Positions 9,073 through 18,239 of a DNA stretch of 64,000 bases are shown one piece after another. The notes beneath the pieces were generated by a model. That model did not search any database and was not told the DNA's origin. It worked only from the letters and a program-made list of their open reading frames with translations. The translations under genes and the position numbers were made by a program. The stretch is from Stagnimonas aquatica (GTDB taxonomy: Bacteria > Pseudomonadota > Gammaproteobacteria > Nevskiales > Nevskiaceae), in assembly GCF_003730135.1 (NCBI RefSeq), contig NZ_RJVO01000008.1:123977-187976 (forward strand), given 5' to 3'. Each line of letters begins with the position of its first letter. The stretch's first letter is position 1.

Positions 9073-10338
9073 ATGAGCATCGTCCCTCAAGCGGCAACGG
9101 GTCTCTATTACGGCTGGTGGCTGGTGCTGGCGGTGTTCGTCGGCGAGATGTTCGCCATCGGCAGCACCACCTACGCCTTCGGGCTGTTCGTGAAGCCGCT
9201 GGAGCAGGAGTTCGGTATCTCCCGTGGCGATGCCAACAAGGGGCTGGCGCTGTTCATCGTCGGCATGGGCCTGTCGGCGCCGCTGATCGGCCGTCTGCTC
9301 GACCGCCGCTCGGCGCGCGGCGTGATGTTGTTCGGCGCGGCCTGGATGGCGCTGGGTCTGGTCGCCGTCGCCCTCGCACCCACACTCGGCTGGATGGCCC
9401 TGGCCACGCTGCTGGTGCTGGCCTCGGGCGCGGCGATGATCGGCCCGCTCACCGCCAACACCCTGGCCTCACGCTGGTTCGAGCGGCGGCGCGGCCGCGC
9501 TCTCGGCGTGGTGGCGGTCGGCACCTCGGTGGGCGGCACCCTGCTGGTGCCGCTGATCGCCTACAACATCGAGACCTTTGGCTGGCGGCAGGCGCTGATG
9601 ATCCAGGCCGGCCTGATCGTGCTGATCGTCGGGGCCCTGGCCCTGTGGGTAGTGCGCGACCGTCCGCAGGATCTCGGCCTGTTGCCGGACGGCGCCGCGC
9701 CTCGGCCGGAGGATGCCGCCACGCCAGCGGCCAGCCCGAGCGGTCCGGAGTGGACCCTGGGCCGGCTGCTGCGGCAGCGCGACTTCTGGTGCATCGGCCT
9801 GTCCGTCGGGCTCACCTTTGCGGTGACCCAGTCGGTGCTGGCTTCGCTGGTGCCCTACGCCACCGATGCCGGCATCGACGCCAAGAAGGCGGCGCTGCTG
9901 GTGTCCAGCCTCTCGGTCTGTTCCATTCTCGGCAAGCTGCTGTTCGGCGCTCTGGCCGAGCGCATCGACAAGCGCTGGCTGCTGCTCACGGTGGTGGCCT
10001 TCACCCTGCTGCAGTTGGTAACCCTGATCGCGCAGCCGGACTTTGCCTGGTTGCTGGTGATCTGCGGCCTCGCCGGCTTCGCTCTGGGCGGCGAGTTGCC
10101 GGTGTGGGCGGCGATCATCGCTGAGCGCTTCGGGCCGCGCTCCTTCGGCACGGTGATGGGGCTGATGAACCCGATCAACATGATCTGCAGCCTGACCGCG
10201 ATCAGCTATGTCGGCATCGCCTATGACCGCAGCGGCGGATACAGCCAGCCGTTCACGGTGTTCCTCGGGGTCGCTGTCCTGGCGGCGGTGATGACCGTGC
10301 TGATCCGCCGTCCCTCGGCTCCGGCTGCCGGCCGCTGA
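9073..10338 (+). CDS. major facilitator superfamily transporter
   Basis: A 421-residue, 12-helix MFS permease. It opens YYGWWLVLAVFVGEM, the pattern seen in the oxalate/formate and monocarboxylate-like branch. The cytoplasmic loop 2-3 motif appears as GRLLDRRSARGVM. The ATG at 9073 follows AGGAG at correct spacing. It is third in the isomerase operon, so uptake of a steroid or organic acid is a fair guess. It is followed by a bidirectional terminator shared with the convergent Rieske gene. Confidence 0.88.
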   Translation: MSIVPQAATGLYYGWWLVLAVFVGEMFAIGSTTYAFGLFVKPLEQEFGISRGDANKGLALFIVGMGLSAPLIGRLLDRRSARGVMLFGAAWMALGLVAVALAPTLGWMALATLLVLASGAAMIGPLTANTLASRWFERRRGRALGVVAVGTSVGGTLLVPLIAYNIETFGWRQALMIQAGLIVLIVGALALWVVRDRPQDLGLLPDGAAPRPEDAATPAASPSGPEWTLGRLLRQRDFWCIGLSVGLTFAVTQSVLASLVPYATDAGIDAKKAALLVSSLSVCSILGKLLFGALAERIDKRWLLLTVVAFTLLQLVTLIAQPDFAWLLVICGLAGFALGGELPVWAAIIAERFGPRSFGTVMGLMNPINMICSLTAISYVGIAYDRSGGYSQPFTVFLGVAVLAAVMTVLIRRPSAPAAGR

Positions 10339-10395
10339 GGGCGCGCTGGCCTCGTCTGGCCATCGTCGCTACCGGCGGCGGCGGAGCCCGCCGCC

Positions 10396-10428
10396 ACAAA
10401 AAAGCCCGCAATCTGCGGGCTTTTTTGT
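10396..10428. terminator. bidirectional terminator between MFS and Rieske genes
   Basis: A perfect 15-bp inverted repeat (10396-10410 with 10414-10428, loop ATC) has A6 on one side and T6 on the other, so it can stop transcription from both convergent genes. Confidence 0.93.
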
Positions 10429-10443
10429 GAAGCGCTGCCGGGC

Positions 10444-11526
10444 TCAGGCCGCTTGCTGCTCGGGCATGCCCGGCATGCCATTGGCGAGCCACACGCCCTC
10501 GACATTCTTGAGCAGCTCCTCGCGCTGGGCACGCGGGTTGTAGAACTGCTTGTACCAGGCGCGCTGCTTCAGGAAGGCGCCATCGCCCTGTACGAACAGG
10601 CCCTTGAGGCAGGGCTTCTTGTGCTTCCAGACCTCGAAGTCCTGGGCGAAGGCGGCCAGCGCCATCGCCTGGTACTGGCGGGCAATCTCGACATCCTGCT
10701 CGCTGTAGTTGGCCTGGCCGGTCGGGCTCTCCACCATCAGGCCGTGCCAGACGTAGGCGCTGCCGTCATCGACCGGGGTGTGGGCGATGTAGATGTAGGA
10801 ATTGTGGGTGCCGAACATCTTTGTGATCAGCACACTCGGGCCGGTGTAGACCGCCTCGGTTTCCAGCAGCGGGCCGTCGGCGGTGGTCAGGGTGCGGTGG
10901 CCGCCGCCCATGCGCTGGGTGGCGACATGGCCCTGGAACTCGTTCTCGAAGTACTTGGTCAGCGAGCCGTGCACCGGGCCGAAGTGGGCGACGTCGGTGA
11001 TGTTGTCGACGATCTCCTGAGTGTGGCAGCCGACGATGCCGAGATCGTCGAAGGCCAGCGGCACCCAGTTGGGCTGTCCCTGCACCGGAATCGTCGGCAC
11101 CTCGTAGTCGGGTTCCAGACCTTCCGGGTCGTGCCAGACGAACACTGCGCCCATGCGCTCCTCCACCCGCCAGGACTTCACCCGCGCCTGCGGCGGGATC
11201 GGGCCCTTGGAGTAGGGGATGTGGTTGCACTTGCCGTCCGGACCAAAGCGCCAGGCGTGGTAGGGGCAGCGGATGGAGTCGCCTTCCACCGCGCCATCCT
11301 GCGCCACGTAGGAGGTGCTGTTCTTCGCCAGGTGCGTGCCCATGTGCGGGCAGTAGGCATCGAGCAGGTAGACCTTGCCGCTCTGCTTGCCGCGGTAGAG
11401 CGCGAAGTCCTGACCGAAGAAGCGCACGCCTTGCGGGGTGCTGGTGATCTTTGCCGATTCGCCGATCATGAACCAGCCGCGCGGGAAGGTGAATTCGCCG
11501 AGGCCGTAGTCTTTTGTCGTTGCCAT
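10444..11526 (-). CDS. kshA: Rieske oxygenase, 3-ketosteroid 9-alpha-hydroxylase (KshA-like)
   Basis: A 360-residue oxygenase component. The Rieske [2Fe-2S] ligands are CPHMGTH and CPYHAW. The mononuclear iron site is seen in DNITDVAHFGPVHG, the arrangement typical of KshA proteins (NxxDxxHxxxxH). KshA hydroxylates C9 of androstadienedione, which opens ring B; it needs a reductase (KshB), which is not in this window. The ATG at 11526 follows GGGAGCAAGG. It is transcribed alone, convergent with the MFS gene. Other Rieske hydroxylases have the same domains, but the steroid neighbours support this call. Confidence 0.87.
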   Translation of the reverse strand: MATTKDYGLGEFTFPRGWFMIGESAKITSTPQGVRFFGQDFALYRGKQSGKVYLLDAYCPHMGTHLAKNSTSYVAQDGAVEGDSIRCPYHAWRFGPDGKCNHIPYSKGPIPPQARVKSWRVEERMGAVFVWHDPEGLEPDYEVPTIPVQGQPNWVPLAFDDLGIVGCHTQEIVDNITDVAHFGPVHGSLTKYFENEFQGHVATQRMGGGHRTLTTADGPLLETEAVYTGPSVLITKMFGTHNSYIYIAHTPVDDGSAYVWHGLMVESPTGQANYSEQDVEIARQYQAMALAAFAQDFEVWKHKKPCLKGLFVQGDGAFLKQRAWYKQFYNPRAQREELLKNVEGVWLANGMPGMPEQQAA

Positions 11527-11725
11527 GCCTTGCTCCCGCAATGCCTTAAGTTTTCGCGGCAGTCTTGGCAGCGGCGGGGGCTGCCGCATCACCCGTTTGA
11601 GTGAACATGGGATGACAGCCTTCAGCCGGTTGTCGGCGCGCTCGTCTGTCCGGGGGAGGCATGTCGGCGGGGGCTGGCCCAGGGTGCGGGCACAACTACA
11701 AGACCCTGCTCTGGAGGAGAGGATC

Positions 11726-13267
11726 ATGACCCACGTCCGCCGCGCCCTGTGGGTGCTGTTGCCGCTGCTGTGGCTGCCCGCCTGCTCGCGGGAGAGCAGC
11801 ACGCCGGTACTGCCGTCGGTTCCGGAACAAGCCGCCTGCGCGGCGCCCGTGCCGGCGGCCACGCCGCGCTTGCAGCGGCGCGGTCGCTGGCTGGTCGACC
11901 AGCACGACCGTGTGGTGCTGCTGCACGGCGTCAACGCGGTGTGGAAGCTCGACCCCTATGTGCCGCCGGACAGCCCGGAAGGCTTCATGGCTGCCGATGC
12001 CGCATGGCTCGCCGAGCACGGCTTCAACAGCGCCCGCATCGGCACGCTCTGGGTCGGTGTCTCGCCGGATGCACCCGGCCAGATCAAGGCCGACTACCTG
12101 GCTGCCTGGGATCGCATCGTGCAACTGCTGGCGGCGCGCAAGATCTGGATGCTGTTCGACTTCCACCAGGACATGCTGAACCACGAGTACCAGGGCGAGG
12201 GTGTTCCGGATTGGGCGGTGGAACGGGTCCGGGGCAGCTTCACCAGCTTGCTCGGGGCGCCGGTCTTCGGCTTTCCCTTCAACTACTTCACACCGCAGCT
12301 CTCGCAGGCCTACGACAATCTGTGGAGCGAGCAGGGCCCGGTGCGCGATGGCTTCCGCGATGCCTGGGTCGCGGTGGCCGACCGCTGGAAGAACCAGCCG
12401 TACTCGATGGGCTACAACCTGTTCAACGAGCCCTGGTCGGGACTCGAATTCGCGAGCTGTCTGATTCCCGGCCTGGGCTGTCCGACGCACGACAGCCAGG
12501 AGCTGCAGCCGTTCTACGAGTACGCGCTGGCCGGCATCCGCACGGTCGATGCGAACAACATGGTCTGGTTCGAGTCGGAGCCGCAGGGCAGCAGCATCGG
12601 CACGCCCAAGGGTTTCGGGCCGGTCGCCGGCGAGTCGCAGCTCGGCTACTCGTTCCACTACTACTGCCCGCTGGGGGCGCTGGCGCAGGCGGCGCAACTC
12701 GGCCTGCTGGACGCGGTCATTCCTGCCACCTGCGATCCGTTCGCCTCGTCCTCGATCACCAATGCCCACGACCAGGCCACGCGCATGGAAGCCGTCGCGC
12801 TGATGACCGAGTTCGGCGCCAGCGACGATCTGGACGTGCTCCGTCAATCCGTCGCGGCGGCTGATACCAAGCTCATCGGCTGGCAGTACTGGCAGTACAA
12901 GAACTTCGCCGATCCGACGACGACCTCGCAGGGCAGCAGCGCGCAGAGTCTGTTCACCGACGACACCGACCTGAGCACCGTCAAGCTCGACAAGCTGAAG
13001 ATTCTCGAACGCGCCTATCCGCAGGCCACGGCCGGCACGCCGCTGGAGCTGAGCTTCGATCCCGACACCGGCGCGTTTCTGTACCGCTACCGGTCGGCGC
13101 CGGCCTCGGCGCCAACCGAGATCCATGTGCCCAAGCTGCACTACCCGAATGGCTATCGCATCGAGTTGAGCGGCGCCCGCGTAGTGTCGGACGCGGGTGC
13201 CAGTTCGCTGCGGTTGCAGAACCTGAGCTGCGACGGCGAGGTGGTCCTGCGCCTGAGTCCGCTGTAG
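11726..13267 (+). CDS. GH5 endoglycoceramidase-like glycosidase, lipoprotein
   Basis: A 513-residue glycoside hydrolase family 5 protein. A lipoprotein signal ends at LPAC. The barrel shows GVNAVWKLDP, FDFHQDM, the acid/base Glu235 in NLFNEPW and the nucleophile Glu362 in MTEFGAS. FDFHQD plus a C-terminal beta domain is characteristic of the endoglycoceramidase group. That group splits glycosphingolipids, and some fungal members cleave steryl beta-glucosides. The ribosome site GGAGGAGAGG precedes the ATG at 11726. It lies between KshA-like and HsaA-like genes, so release of sterols or ceramides from glycosylated lipids at the cell surface is plausible. The actual substrate is unproven. Confidence 0.87.
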   Translation: MTHVRRALWVLLPLLWLPACSRESSTPVLPSVPEQAACAAPVPAATPRLQRRGRWLVDQHDRVVLLHGVNAVWKLDPYVPPDSPEGFMAADAAWLAEHGFNSARIGTLWVGVSPDAPGQIKADYLAAWDRIVQLLAARKIWMLFDFHQDMLNHEYQGEGVPDWAVERVRGSFTSLLGAPVFGFPFNYFTPQLSQAYDNLWSEQGPVRDGFRDAWVAVADRWKNQPYSMGYNLFNEPWSGLEFASCLIPGLGCPTHDSQELQPFYEYALAGIRTVDANNMVWFESEPQGSSIGTPKGFGPVAGESQLGYSFHYYCPLGALAQAAQLGLLDAVIPATCDPFASSSITNAHDQATRMEAVALMTEFGASDDLDVLRQSVAAADTKLIGWQYWQYKNFADPTTTSQGSSAQSLFTDDTDLSTVKLDKLKILERAYPQATAGTPLELSFDPDTGAFLYRYRSAPASAPTEIHVPKLHYPNGYRIELSGARVVSDAGASSLRLQNLSCDGEVVLRLSPL

Positions 13268-13387
13268 CCGCGCATGGGTCGTCACTTCGGACGATGACGG
13301 CCCAGGCCCGATCAGCGAAAACGTCGTCCGATGAAATAAGCCTGACCGGTTCTATCCCGACACCGGTCAAATCTGGAGGAGTTTCCC

Positions 13388-14581
13388 GTGTCCCAAGCCG
13401 CCGCCAAACTTGCCACCGTGACGCCCGAGCTGCTGGTCCAGCGCGCCCGCGACCTGATCCCCAAACTCAAGGAACGCGCGGTCCAGACCGAGACCGCCCG
13501 CAAGGTTCCGGAGGAGACCATCGCCGAGATGCAGGCGGCCGGGCTGTTCGACGTGCTCAAGCCGAAGATGTACGGCGGCTACGAGATGGACCCGCAGGTG
13601 TTCTACGACGTGCAGATGGCGCTGGCCGAAGGCTGCATGTCCACCGCCTGGATCTACGGCGTGATCGGCGTCCACAACTGGCAGATCGCGCTGTTCGACC
13701 CGCGCGCCGCGCAGGACGTGTTCGGCAAGGATCCCTCCACCCTGATCGCCTCCACCTACATGCCCAAGGGCCAGGTGACGCCGGTCGAGGGCGGCTTCAA
13801 GTTCAGCGGTCGCTGGGGTTTCTCCAGCGGCATCGACCATTGCGACTGGGTGTTCCTGGGCGGCCTGATCTTCAACCCCGGCCAGCCGCCGGAGTACCGC
13901 ACCTTCCTGTTGCCGAAGTCCGACTACGAGGTGATCGACACCTGGCATGTGATGGGCCTCAAGGGCACCGGCTCCAAGGACATCGTGGTCAAGGACGTGT
14001 TCGTGCCCGAGTACCGCACCCACAAGGCCAGCGATGGCTTCATGGGCACCAATCCCGGCCGCGATACCTTCACCGCCGATCTCTACAAGCTGCCGTTCGG
14101 CCAGATTTTCGTGCGCGCGGTGTCGACCGCCGCCATCGGCGGCTTGCAGGGCGCGCTCGACACCTTCCTGGACTTCGCCAAGGTGCGGGTCGGTGACATG
14201 GGCAACAAGACTTCCGAGCAGGCGCCGGCGCAGCTGGCCGCCGCCGAGACCGCCACCGCCATCGACGAGATGAAGCTGGTGCTCAACCGCAACTTCAGCG
14301 TCTTGCAGACCAAGATCCGCAACAAGCAGCCGCTCGATGACATCCAGCAGCGCCTGCTGTTCCGCCACCAGGCCTCGCAGACGGTGGAGCGCTGCGCCAA
14401 GCACGCCTACCAGTTGTTCTCGGTCTGCGGTGGTCGCGGCATCTTCACCGACTTCCCGCTCTACCGTTACATGACCGACATCATGGCGGCGCGCGGCCAC
14501 TACGCGAACAACCCCGAGCAGTTCGGCCGCAACTTCGGCGGCTTCCTGCTTGGCCGCGAAAACACTGACTTCTTCATCTAA
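13388..14581 (+). CDS. hsaA: flavin-dependent monooxygenase of the HsaA type (acyl-CoA dehydrogenase fold)
   Basis: A 397-residue group D flavin monooxygenase. The stretch TAWIYGVIGVHNWQIALFD and the later WHVMGLKGTGSKDIVVKDVFVP align with HsaA, which hydroxylates the aromatised A ring of 3-HSA using reduced flavin from a partner (HsaB). The GTG start at 13388 has a strong GGAGGAG six bases upstream. The length matches HsaA (about 394). No flavin reductase is adjacent. It is followed by a GC-rich hairpin repeat and the KstD-like gene on the same strand. Related enzymes act on phenols, so the exact substrate rests on context. Confidence 0.82.
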   Translation: MSQAAAKLATVTPELLVQRARDLIPKLKERAVQTETARKVPEETIAEMQAAGLFDVLKPKMYGGYEMDPQVFYDVQMALAEGCMSTAWIYGVIGVHNWQIALFDPRAAQDVFGKDPSTLIASTYMPKGQVTPVEGGFKFSGRWGFSSGIDHCDWVFLGGLIFNPGQPPEYRTFLLPKSDYEVIDTWHVMGLKGTGSKDIVVKDVFVPEYRTHKASDGFMGTNPGRDTFTADLYKLPFGQIFVRAVSTAAIGGLQGALDTFLDFAKVRVGDMGNKTSEQAPAQLAAAETATAIDEMKLVLNRNFSVLQTKIRNKQPLDDIQQRLLFRHQASQTVERCAKHAYQLFSVCGGRGIFTDFPLYRYMTDIMAARGHYANNPEQFGRNFGGFLLGRENTDFFI

Positions 14582-14593
14582 CTCGGAACCGTT

Positions 14594-14674
14594 CCTCCCC
14601 CTGCTTGCGGGGGGAGGCTAGGAGGGGGGCATCCACCGCCCCCACCCAACCCTCCCCCGCCTGCGGGGGAGGGC
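14594..14674 (+). repeat. GC-rich dispersed hairpin repeat, copy A
   Basis: A CCTCCCCC...GGGGGAGG hairpin, then GCTAGGAGGGGGGC, a short spacer with GCCCCC, and a second CCCTCCCCC...GGGGGAGGG hairpin. It matches copies at 27499-27530 and 39757-39853 in the same orientation. It fills the gap between the HsaA-like and KstD-like genes. Confidence 0.75.
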
Positions 14675-14696
14675 CAGATATTGGCGAGGGCATCTC

Positions 14697-16418
14697 ATGG
14701 ACGGCAGCAAAGGCGGCGGCAACTGGGACCAGCAGTTCGATGTCATCGTGGTGGGTTCCGGCGCCGGCGGCATGACCGCCGCGCTGTGCGCCAAGGGCGA
14801 GGGCCTGTCGGCGGTGGTGCTGGAGAAGGAGTCCGTCTACGGCGGCACCACGGCGGTTTCCGGTGGCGGTATCTGGATCCCCTGCAATGACGACATCGCC
14901 AAGAACGGCGGCAGCGATTCCTACGCCGAGGCTCTGGGCTATGTGAAGCTGCTGACCGAAGGCGAGGTGCCGGTGCCGCGCATCGAGGCCTACCTGCAAA
15001 ACGCGCCGGAGATGGTGCGCCATCTGGCCCGCAAGTTCGGCGTGGTCTTCCGTGGCGTCAAGCGCTACCCCGACTACTACCCGAACAAGCCGGGCGGCAA
15101 GGACGGCTACCGCTCGATGGAGCCGGTGGAGTTCAACGCCGCCCTGCTCGGCGGCGAGTTCGACCGCCTGCGCCCGGCCTTCGCCGGCACCCAGGTGATG
15201 GGCCGCATGGCGATGAACCAGGTCGAGGCCCACGTGCTGTTCACCAAGGGCAAGGGCTGGTTCGGCATCGTGTTGAAGATGATGCTGCGCTACTGGCTGG
15301 ATCTCGGCTGGCGTCTGAAGACCAAGCGCGACCGCCGGCTGACGCTGGGCCAGGCCCTGGTCGCGCATCTGCGCCATGCCTTGCTCAAGCAGGGCGTGCC
15401 GGTCTGGCTGGAGTCGGGTATGGACAGCCTGATCGAGGAGAACGGCCGCGTGGTCGGCGTGGTGGTGAAGCAGGCCGGCAAGAGCCTGCGCCTGCGCGCC
15501 AAGCGCGGCGTGGTGCTGGCCTCGGGCGGCTTCGAGAACAACCAGCAGATGCGCGAGCAGTATCTGCCCAAGCCGACCCAGGCCAACTGGACCGGTGCCC
15601 CACGCATCAACAACGGCGACGGCATCCGCGCCGGGCTGACCTTGGGCGCCAAGCTCGGTTTCATGGATCTTGTTTGGGGCTCGCCTACCGTCCACGTCCC
15701 TGGTGCCAGCTCGCAGACCACGCTGTTCGTCGAGCGCTGTGCGCCCGGCTGCGTGATCGTCAATAAGAAGGGCCAGCGTTTCGTCAACGAAGCCGCCGCC
15801 TACCCGGACGTGGTCACCGCCATGTACCGGGACGACGCCCAGGGCAATGGCTGCGTGCCGGCCTGGTTCGTGTTCGACGCCAACTTCCGCAAGAAGTATC
15901 CGGCCGGCCTGTTCCTGCCCAGCCAGATCCAGCCCGACTCGGCGCTGCCCAAGGACTGGCTGGACAAGGTCTACTTCCGCGCCGACAGCCTCGAGGCGCT
16001 GGCGGCCAAGATCGGCGTCGATGCCACTGGCCTCAAGGAGACCGCGCGCAAGATCGGCGAGTACGCCAAGACCGGCAAGGATCCCGAGTTCGGCAAGGGC
16101 GACACCAGCATCGACCGCTACTACAGCGACCCGACCGTCGGTCCCAACTCCTGCCTGGGGCCGGTCGATACCGGCCCGTTCTACGCCATCGCGCTCTACC
16201 CGGGCGAGATCGGCACCAAGGGCGGTCTCTGGTGCGACGAGCGCGCGCGGGTGCTGCGCGAGGACGGCAGCGTCATCGCCGGCCTCTACGCCATCGGCAA
16301 CTGCTCGGCAGCGGTGATGGGCAAGACCTACGCCGGTGCCGGCTCCACGCTCGGCCCGGCGATGACCTTCGGCTACATCGCCGCGCGCGATCTGGCGGCG
16401 ACCACCGCCGCAGCCTGA
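14697..16418 (+). CDS. kstD: 3-ketosteroid delta1-dehydrogenase-like flavoprotein
   Basis: A 573-residue FAD enzyme of the KstD/fumarate-reductase fold. The dinucleotide motif is VIVVGSGAGGMTAAL and a second FAD contact is GLYAIGNCSAAVMG. The substrate loop motif ALYPGEIGTKGG carries the Tyr and Gly that, in characterised KstDs, hold the C3 carbonyl. The enzyme removes hydrogens from C1 and C2 of 3-ketosteroids, passing electrons to a quinone or other acceptor. It follows the HsaA-like gene after repeat copy A. A delta4-(5-alpha) dehydrogenase is the main alternative. No strong ribosome site is visible before the ATG. Confidence 0.85.
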   Translation: MDGSKGGGNWDQQFDVIVVGSGAGGMTAALCAKGEGLSAVVLEKESVYGGTTAVSGGGIWIPCNDDIAKNGGSDSYAEALGYVKLLTEGEVPVPRIEAYLQNAPEMVRHLARKFGVVFRGVKRYPDYYPNKPGGKDGYRSMEPVEFNAALLGGEFDRLRPAFAGTQVMGRMAMNQVEAHVLFTKGKGWFGIVLKMMLRYWLDLGWRLKTKRDRRLTLGQALVAHLRHALLKQGVPVWLESGMDSLIEENGRVVGVVVKQAGKSLRLRAKRGVVLASGGFENNQQMREQYLPKPTQANWTGAPRINNGDGIRAGLTLGAKLGFMDLVWGSPTVHVPGASSQTTLFVERCAPGCVIVNKKGQRFVNEAAAYPDVVTAMYRDDAQGNGCVPAWFVFDANFRKKYPAGLFLPSQIQPDSALPKDWLDKVYFRADSLEALAAKIGVDATGLKETARKIGEYAKTGKDPEFGKGDTSIDRYYSDPTVGPNSCLGPVDTGPFYAIALYPGEIGTKGGLWCDERARVLREDGSVIAGLYAIGNCSAAVMGKTYAGAGSTLGPAMTFGYIAARDLAATTAAA

Positions 16419-16420
16419 GC

Positions 16421-16470
16421 GCGACGGCGCGGCCGTCGCGCCGCGCCGCCGGGCCTCGGCCTGGCGGCGC
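16421..16470 (+). terminator. tandem stem-loops after kstD
   Basis: Two perfect GC-rich stems (16421-16427 with 16433-16439; 16443-16450 with 16463-16470) lie just after the stop. There is no T-tract, so intrinsic termination is uncertain. Confidence 0.4.
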
Positions 16471-16541
16471 TGGCCTGGCGACCGGCCTGCGCCAGGCTAT
16501 CCCGGCCCGGGGGCAGTACCCGCAGGCCTGCCGCGTCCTAC

Positions 16542-16550
16542 TTAAACTAG
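16542..16550 (+). promoter_or_regulatory. candidate -10 element for hemC
   Basis: TTAAACTAG ends five bases before the hemC ATG; the same nonamer stands at 21976-21984 before fbp. If TAAACT is the -10, the hemC transcript would start at or very near the ATG. No Shine-Dalgarno sequence is visible. Confidence 0.35.
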
Positions 16551-16554
16551 GCGC

Positions 16555-17478
16555 ATGAGCCCTCTGCGCATTGCCACCCGCGAATCCCCCCTGGCCCTCT
16601 GGCAGGCCGAGCACGTCCAGGCGCGGCTGCGTGCCGCGCACCCCGGCCTGGAGGTGAGCCTGGTGCCGATGACCACCACCGGCGATCAGCTGCTCTCCGG
16701 GCCGCTGTCGCAGTCCGGCGGCAAGGGCCTGTTCGTGAAGGAGCTGGAGGCGGCGCTGCTGGAAGGCCGCGCCGATCTCGCCGTGCATTCCATGAAGGAT
16801 GTGCCGGCCCAGCAGCCGCCCGGTCTGGCGGTAGTCAGCTTTCTGGAAGGCGAGGACCCGCGCGATGCCTTCGTCTCCAACCACCACGCCAGTCTCGCCA
16901 GCCTGCCGCTGGGCGCGCGCCTGGGCACCGCCAGCCTGCGCCGCCAGGTGCAGGCGCGGCGATTGCGGCCGGACCTCCAGATCGAGGTACTGCGCGGCAA
17001 TGTCGGCACCCGCCTGCGCAAGCTCGACGAGGGCCGTCACGACGCCATCCTGCTCGCCTGCGCCGGCTTGATGCGCCTGGGCCTGGAAGCGCGCATCCGC
17101 GAGCGCCTCGACCCCGAGCAGTTCGTGCCCGCCATCGGCCAGGGCATCGTCGGCATCGAGTGTCGCGCCGACGACGACCGCACCCGCGCGCTGCTGGCAC
17201 CGCTGCACGACAGCGCCTCGGCGCTGCGCCTGGCCGCCGAGCGCAGTTTCAACGCCCGGCTGGGCGGCGCCTGCCAGGCGCCGATCGCCGGCCACGCCAC
17301 ACCCCTCGCCGACGGCCGCCTGCGTCTGGTCGGCCTGGTCGGCACGCCGGACGGCAGCCGCCTGCTGCGCGAAGAGATCGTCGGCGACCCGGCGCAGGCC
17401 AGCGCCTTGGGCGAGAGCCTCGCCGACCGCCTGCTGGCGGCGGGTGCGCGGGAAATCCTCCAGGATCTCGGCGGATGA
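16555..17478 (+). CDS. hemC: hydroxymethylbilane synthase (porphobilinogen deaminase)
   Basis: Polymerises four porphobilinogens into hydroxymethylbilane in heme synthesis. The 307-residue protein starts [15 protein letters not shown], has the arginine-rich substrate site ([20 protein letters not shown]), and Cys240 in LGGACQAP for the dipyrromethane cofactor. The length is normal. It opens a four-gene heme operon, and its stop overlaps the hemD start by ATGA. The leader seems extremely short or absent. Confidence 0.97.
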   Translation: MSPLRIATRESPLALWQAEHVQARLRAAHPGLEVSLVPMTTTGDQLLSGPLSQSGGKGLFVKELEAALLEGRADLAVHSMKDVPAQQPPGLAVVSFLEGEDPRDAFVSNHHASLASLPLGARLGTASLRRQVQARRLRPDLQIEVLRGNVGTRLRKLDEGRHDAILLACAGLMRLGLEARIRERLDPEQFVPAIGQGIVGIECRADDDRTRALLAPLHDSASALRLAAERSFNARLGGACQAPIAGHATPLADGRLRLVGLVGTPDGSRLLREEIVGDPAQASALGESLADRLLAAGAREILQDLGG

Positions 17479-18239
17479 GCACCGCCGGTCCGCTGGCCGG
17501 CCTGCGGGTGCTGGTGACCCGGCCCGCAGCCCAGGCGGCGGGCCTCCGTGAACGCCTGCTGGCGGCCGGTGCCGAGCCCCGGCTGCTGCCGCTGCTGCGC
17601 ATCGCCCCGCCGGCCGACCCGGAAGCGGCGGCGCAGCAGCTGCGCGTGGCGCGCGACGCGGCGTTCTGGCTGTTCACGAGTGCGAATGCCGTGCAGGCCG
17701 CCGCCCGCCTGGGCCCGCAGGGCTGGCCGCCGACCCTGATCGCCATCGGTGGCGGCACCGCCGCCGCCCTGGCCAAGCTGGGCTATTCCGCGCTGGCGCC
17801 GGAGGGCGCCGACAGCGAAACCCTGCTGGCCTGGCCCCGGCTACAGGCCGTCGCGGGCGAGGAGCTGCTGATCGTCACCGGCGAGGGTGGACGTGGCCTG
17901 CTGGCCCAGACCCTTGCCGAACGCGGCGCCCGGGTCCGCGTTGCCCGCTGCTACCGCCGCGAGCCGGTCCCGCACGATCCGCAGACGGTGGCGGCGGCGC
18001 TGGCGGCAGTGGACATCGCCCTGCTCACCAGCGGCGAAGCCCTGGAGCAATTGCTGGCGCTGACCCCTGAAGCCGAGCGCCCGCGCCTGTGGTCGCTGCC
18101 GCTGGTTGTGCCCTCCGCGCGTGTGGTAGAACTCGCCCGCCGTCTCGGCTTCCGGGCGGCGCTGCGGGTGCCCGACGCCGTCTCCGACGCCGCCTATCTC
18201 GCGTGCCTGCTGCGCTGGCGCCAAGAATCGACTCTATGA
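17475..18239 (+). CDS. hemD: uroporphyrinogen-III synthase
   Basis: Closes hydroxymethylbilane with inversion of ring D. This 254-residue protein has the two-domain HemD fold: [20 protein letters not shown] at the start, FTSANAV in the first domain and [10 protein letters not shown] in the second. Its sequence is weakly conserved as usual for HemD, but overlap with hemC (4 bases) and hemX (4 bases) makes the call secure. Confidence 0.93.
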   Translation: MSTAGPLAGLRVLVTRPAAQAAGLRERLLAAGAEPRLLPLLRIAPPADPEAAAQQLRVARDAAFWLFTSANAVQAAARLGPQGWPPTLIAIGGGTAAALAKLGYSALAPEGADSETLLAWPRLQAVAGEELLIVTGEGGRGLLAQTLAERGARVRVARCYRREPVPHDPQTVAAALAAVDIALLTSGEALEQLLALTPEAERPRLWSLPLVVPSARVVELARRLGFRAALRVPDAVSDAAYLACLLRWRQESTL

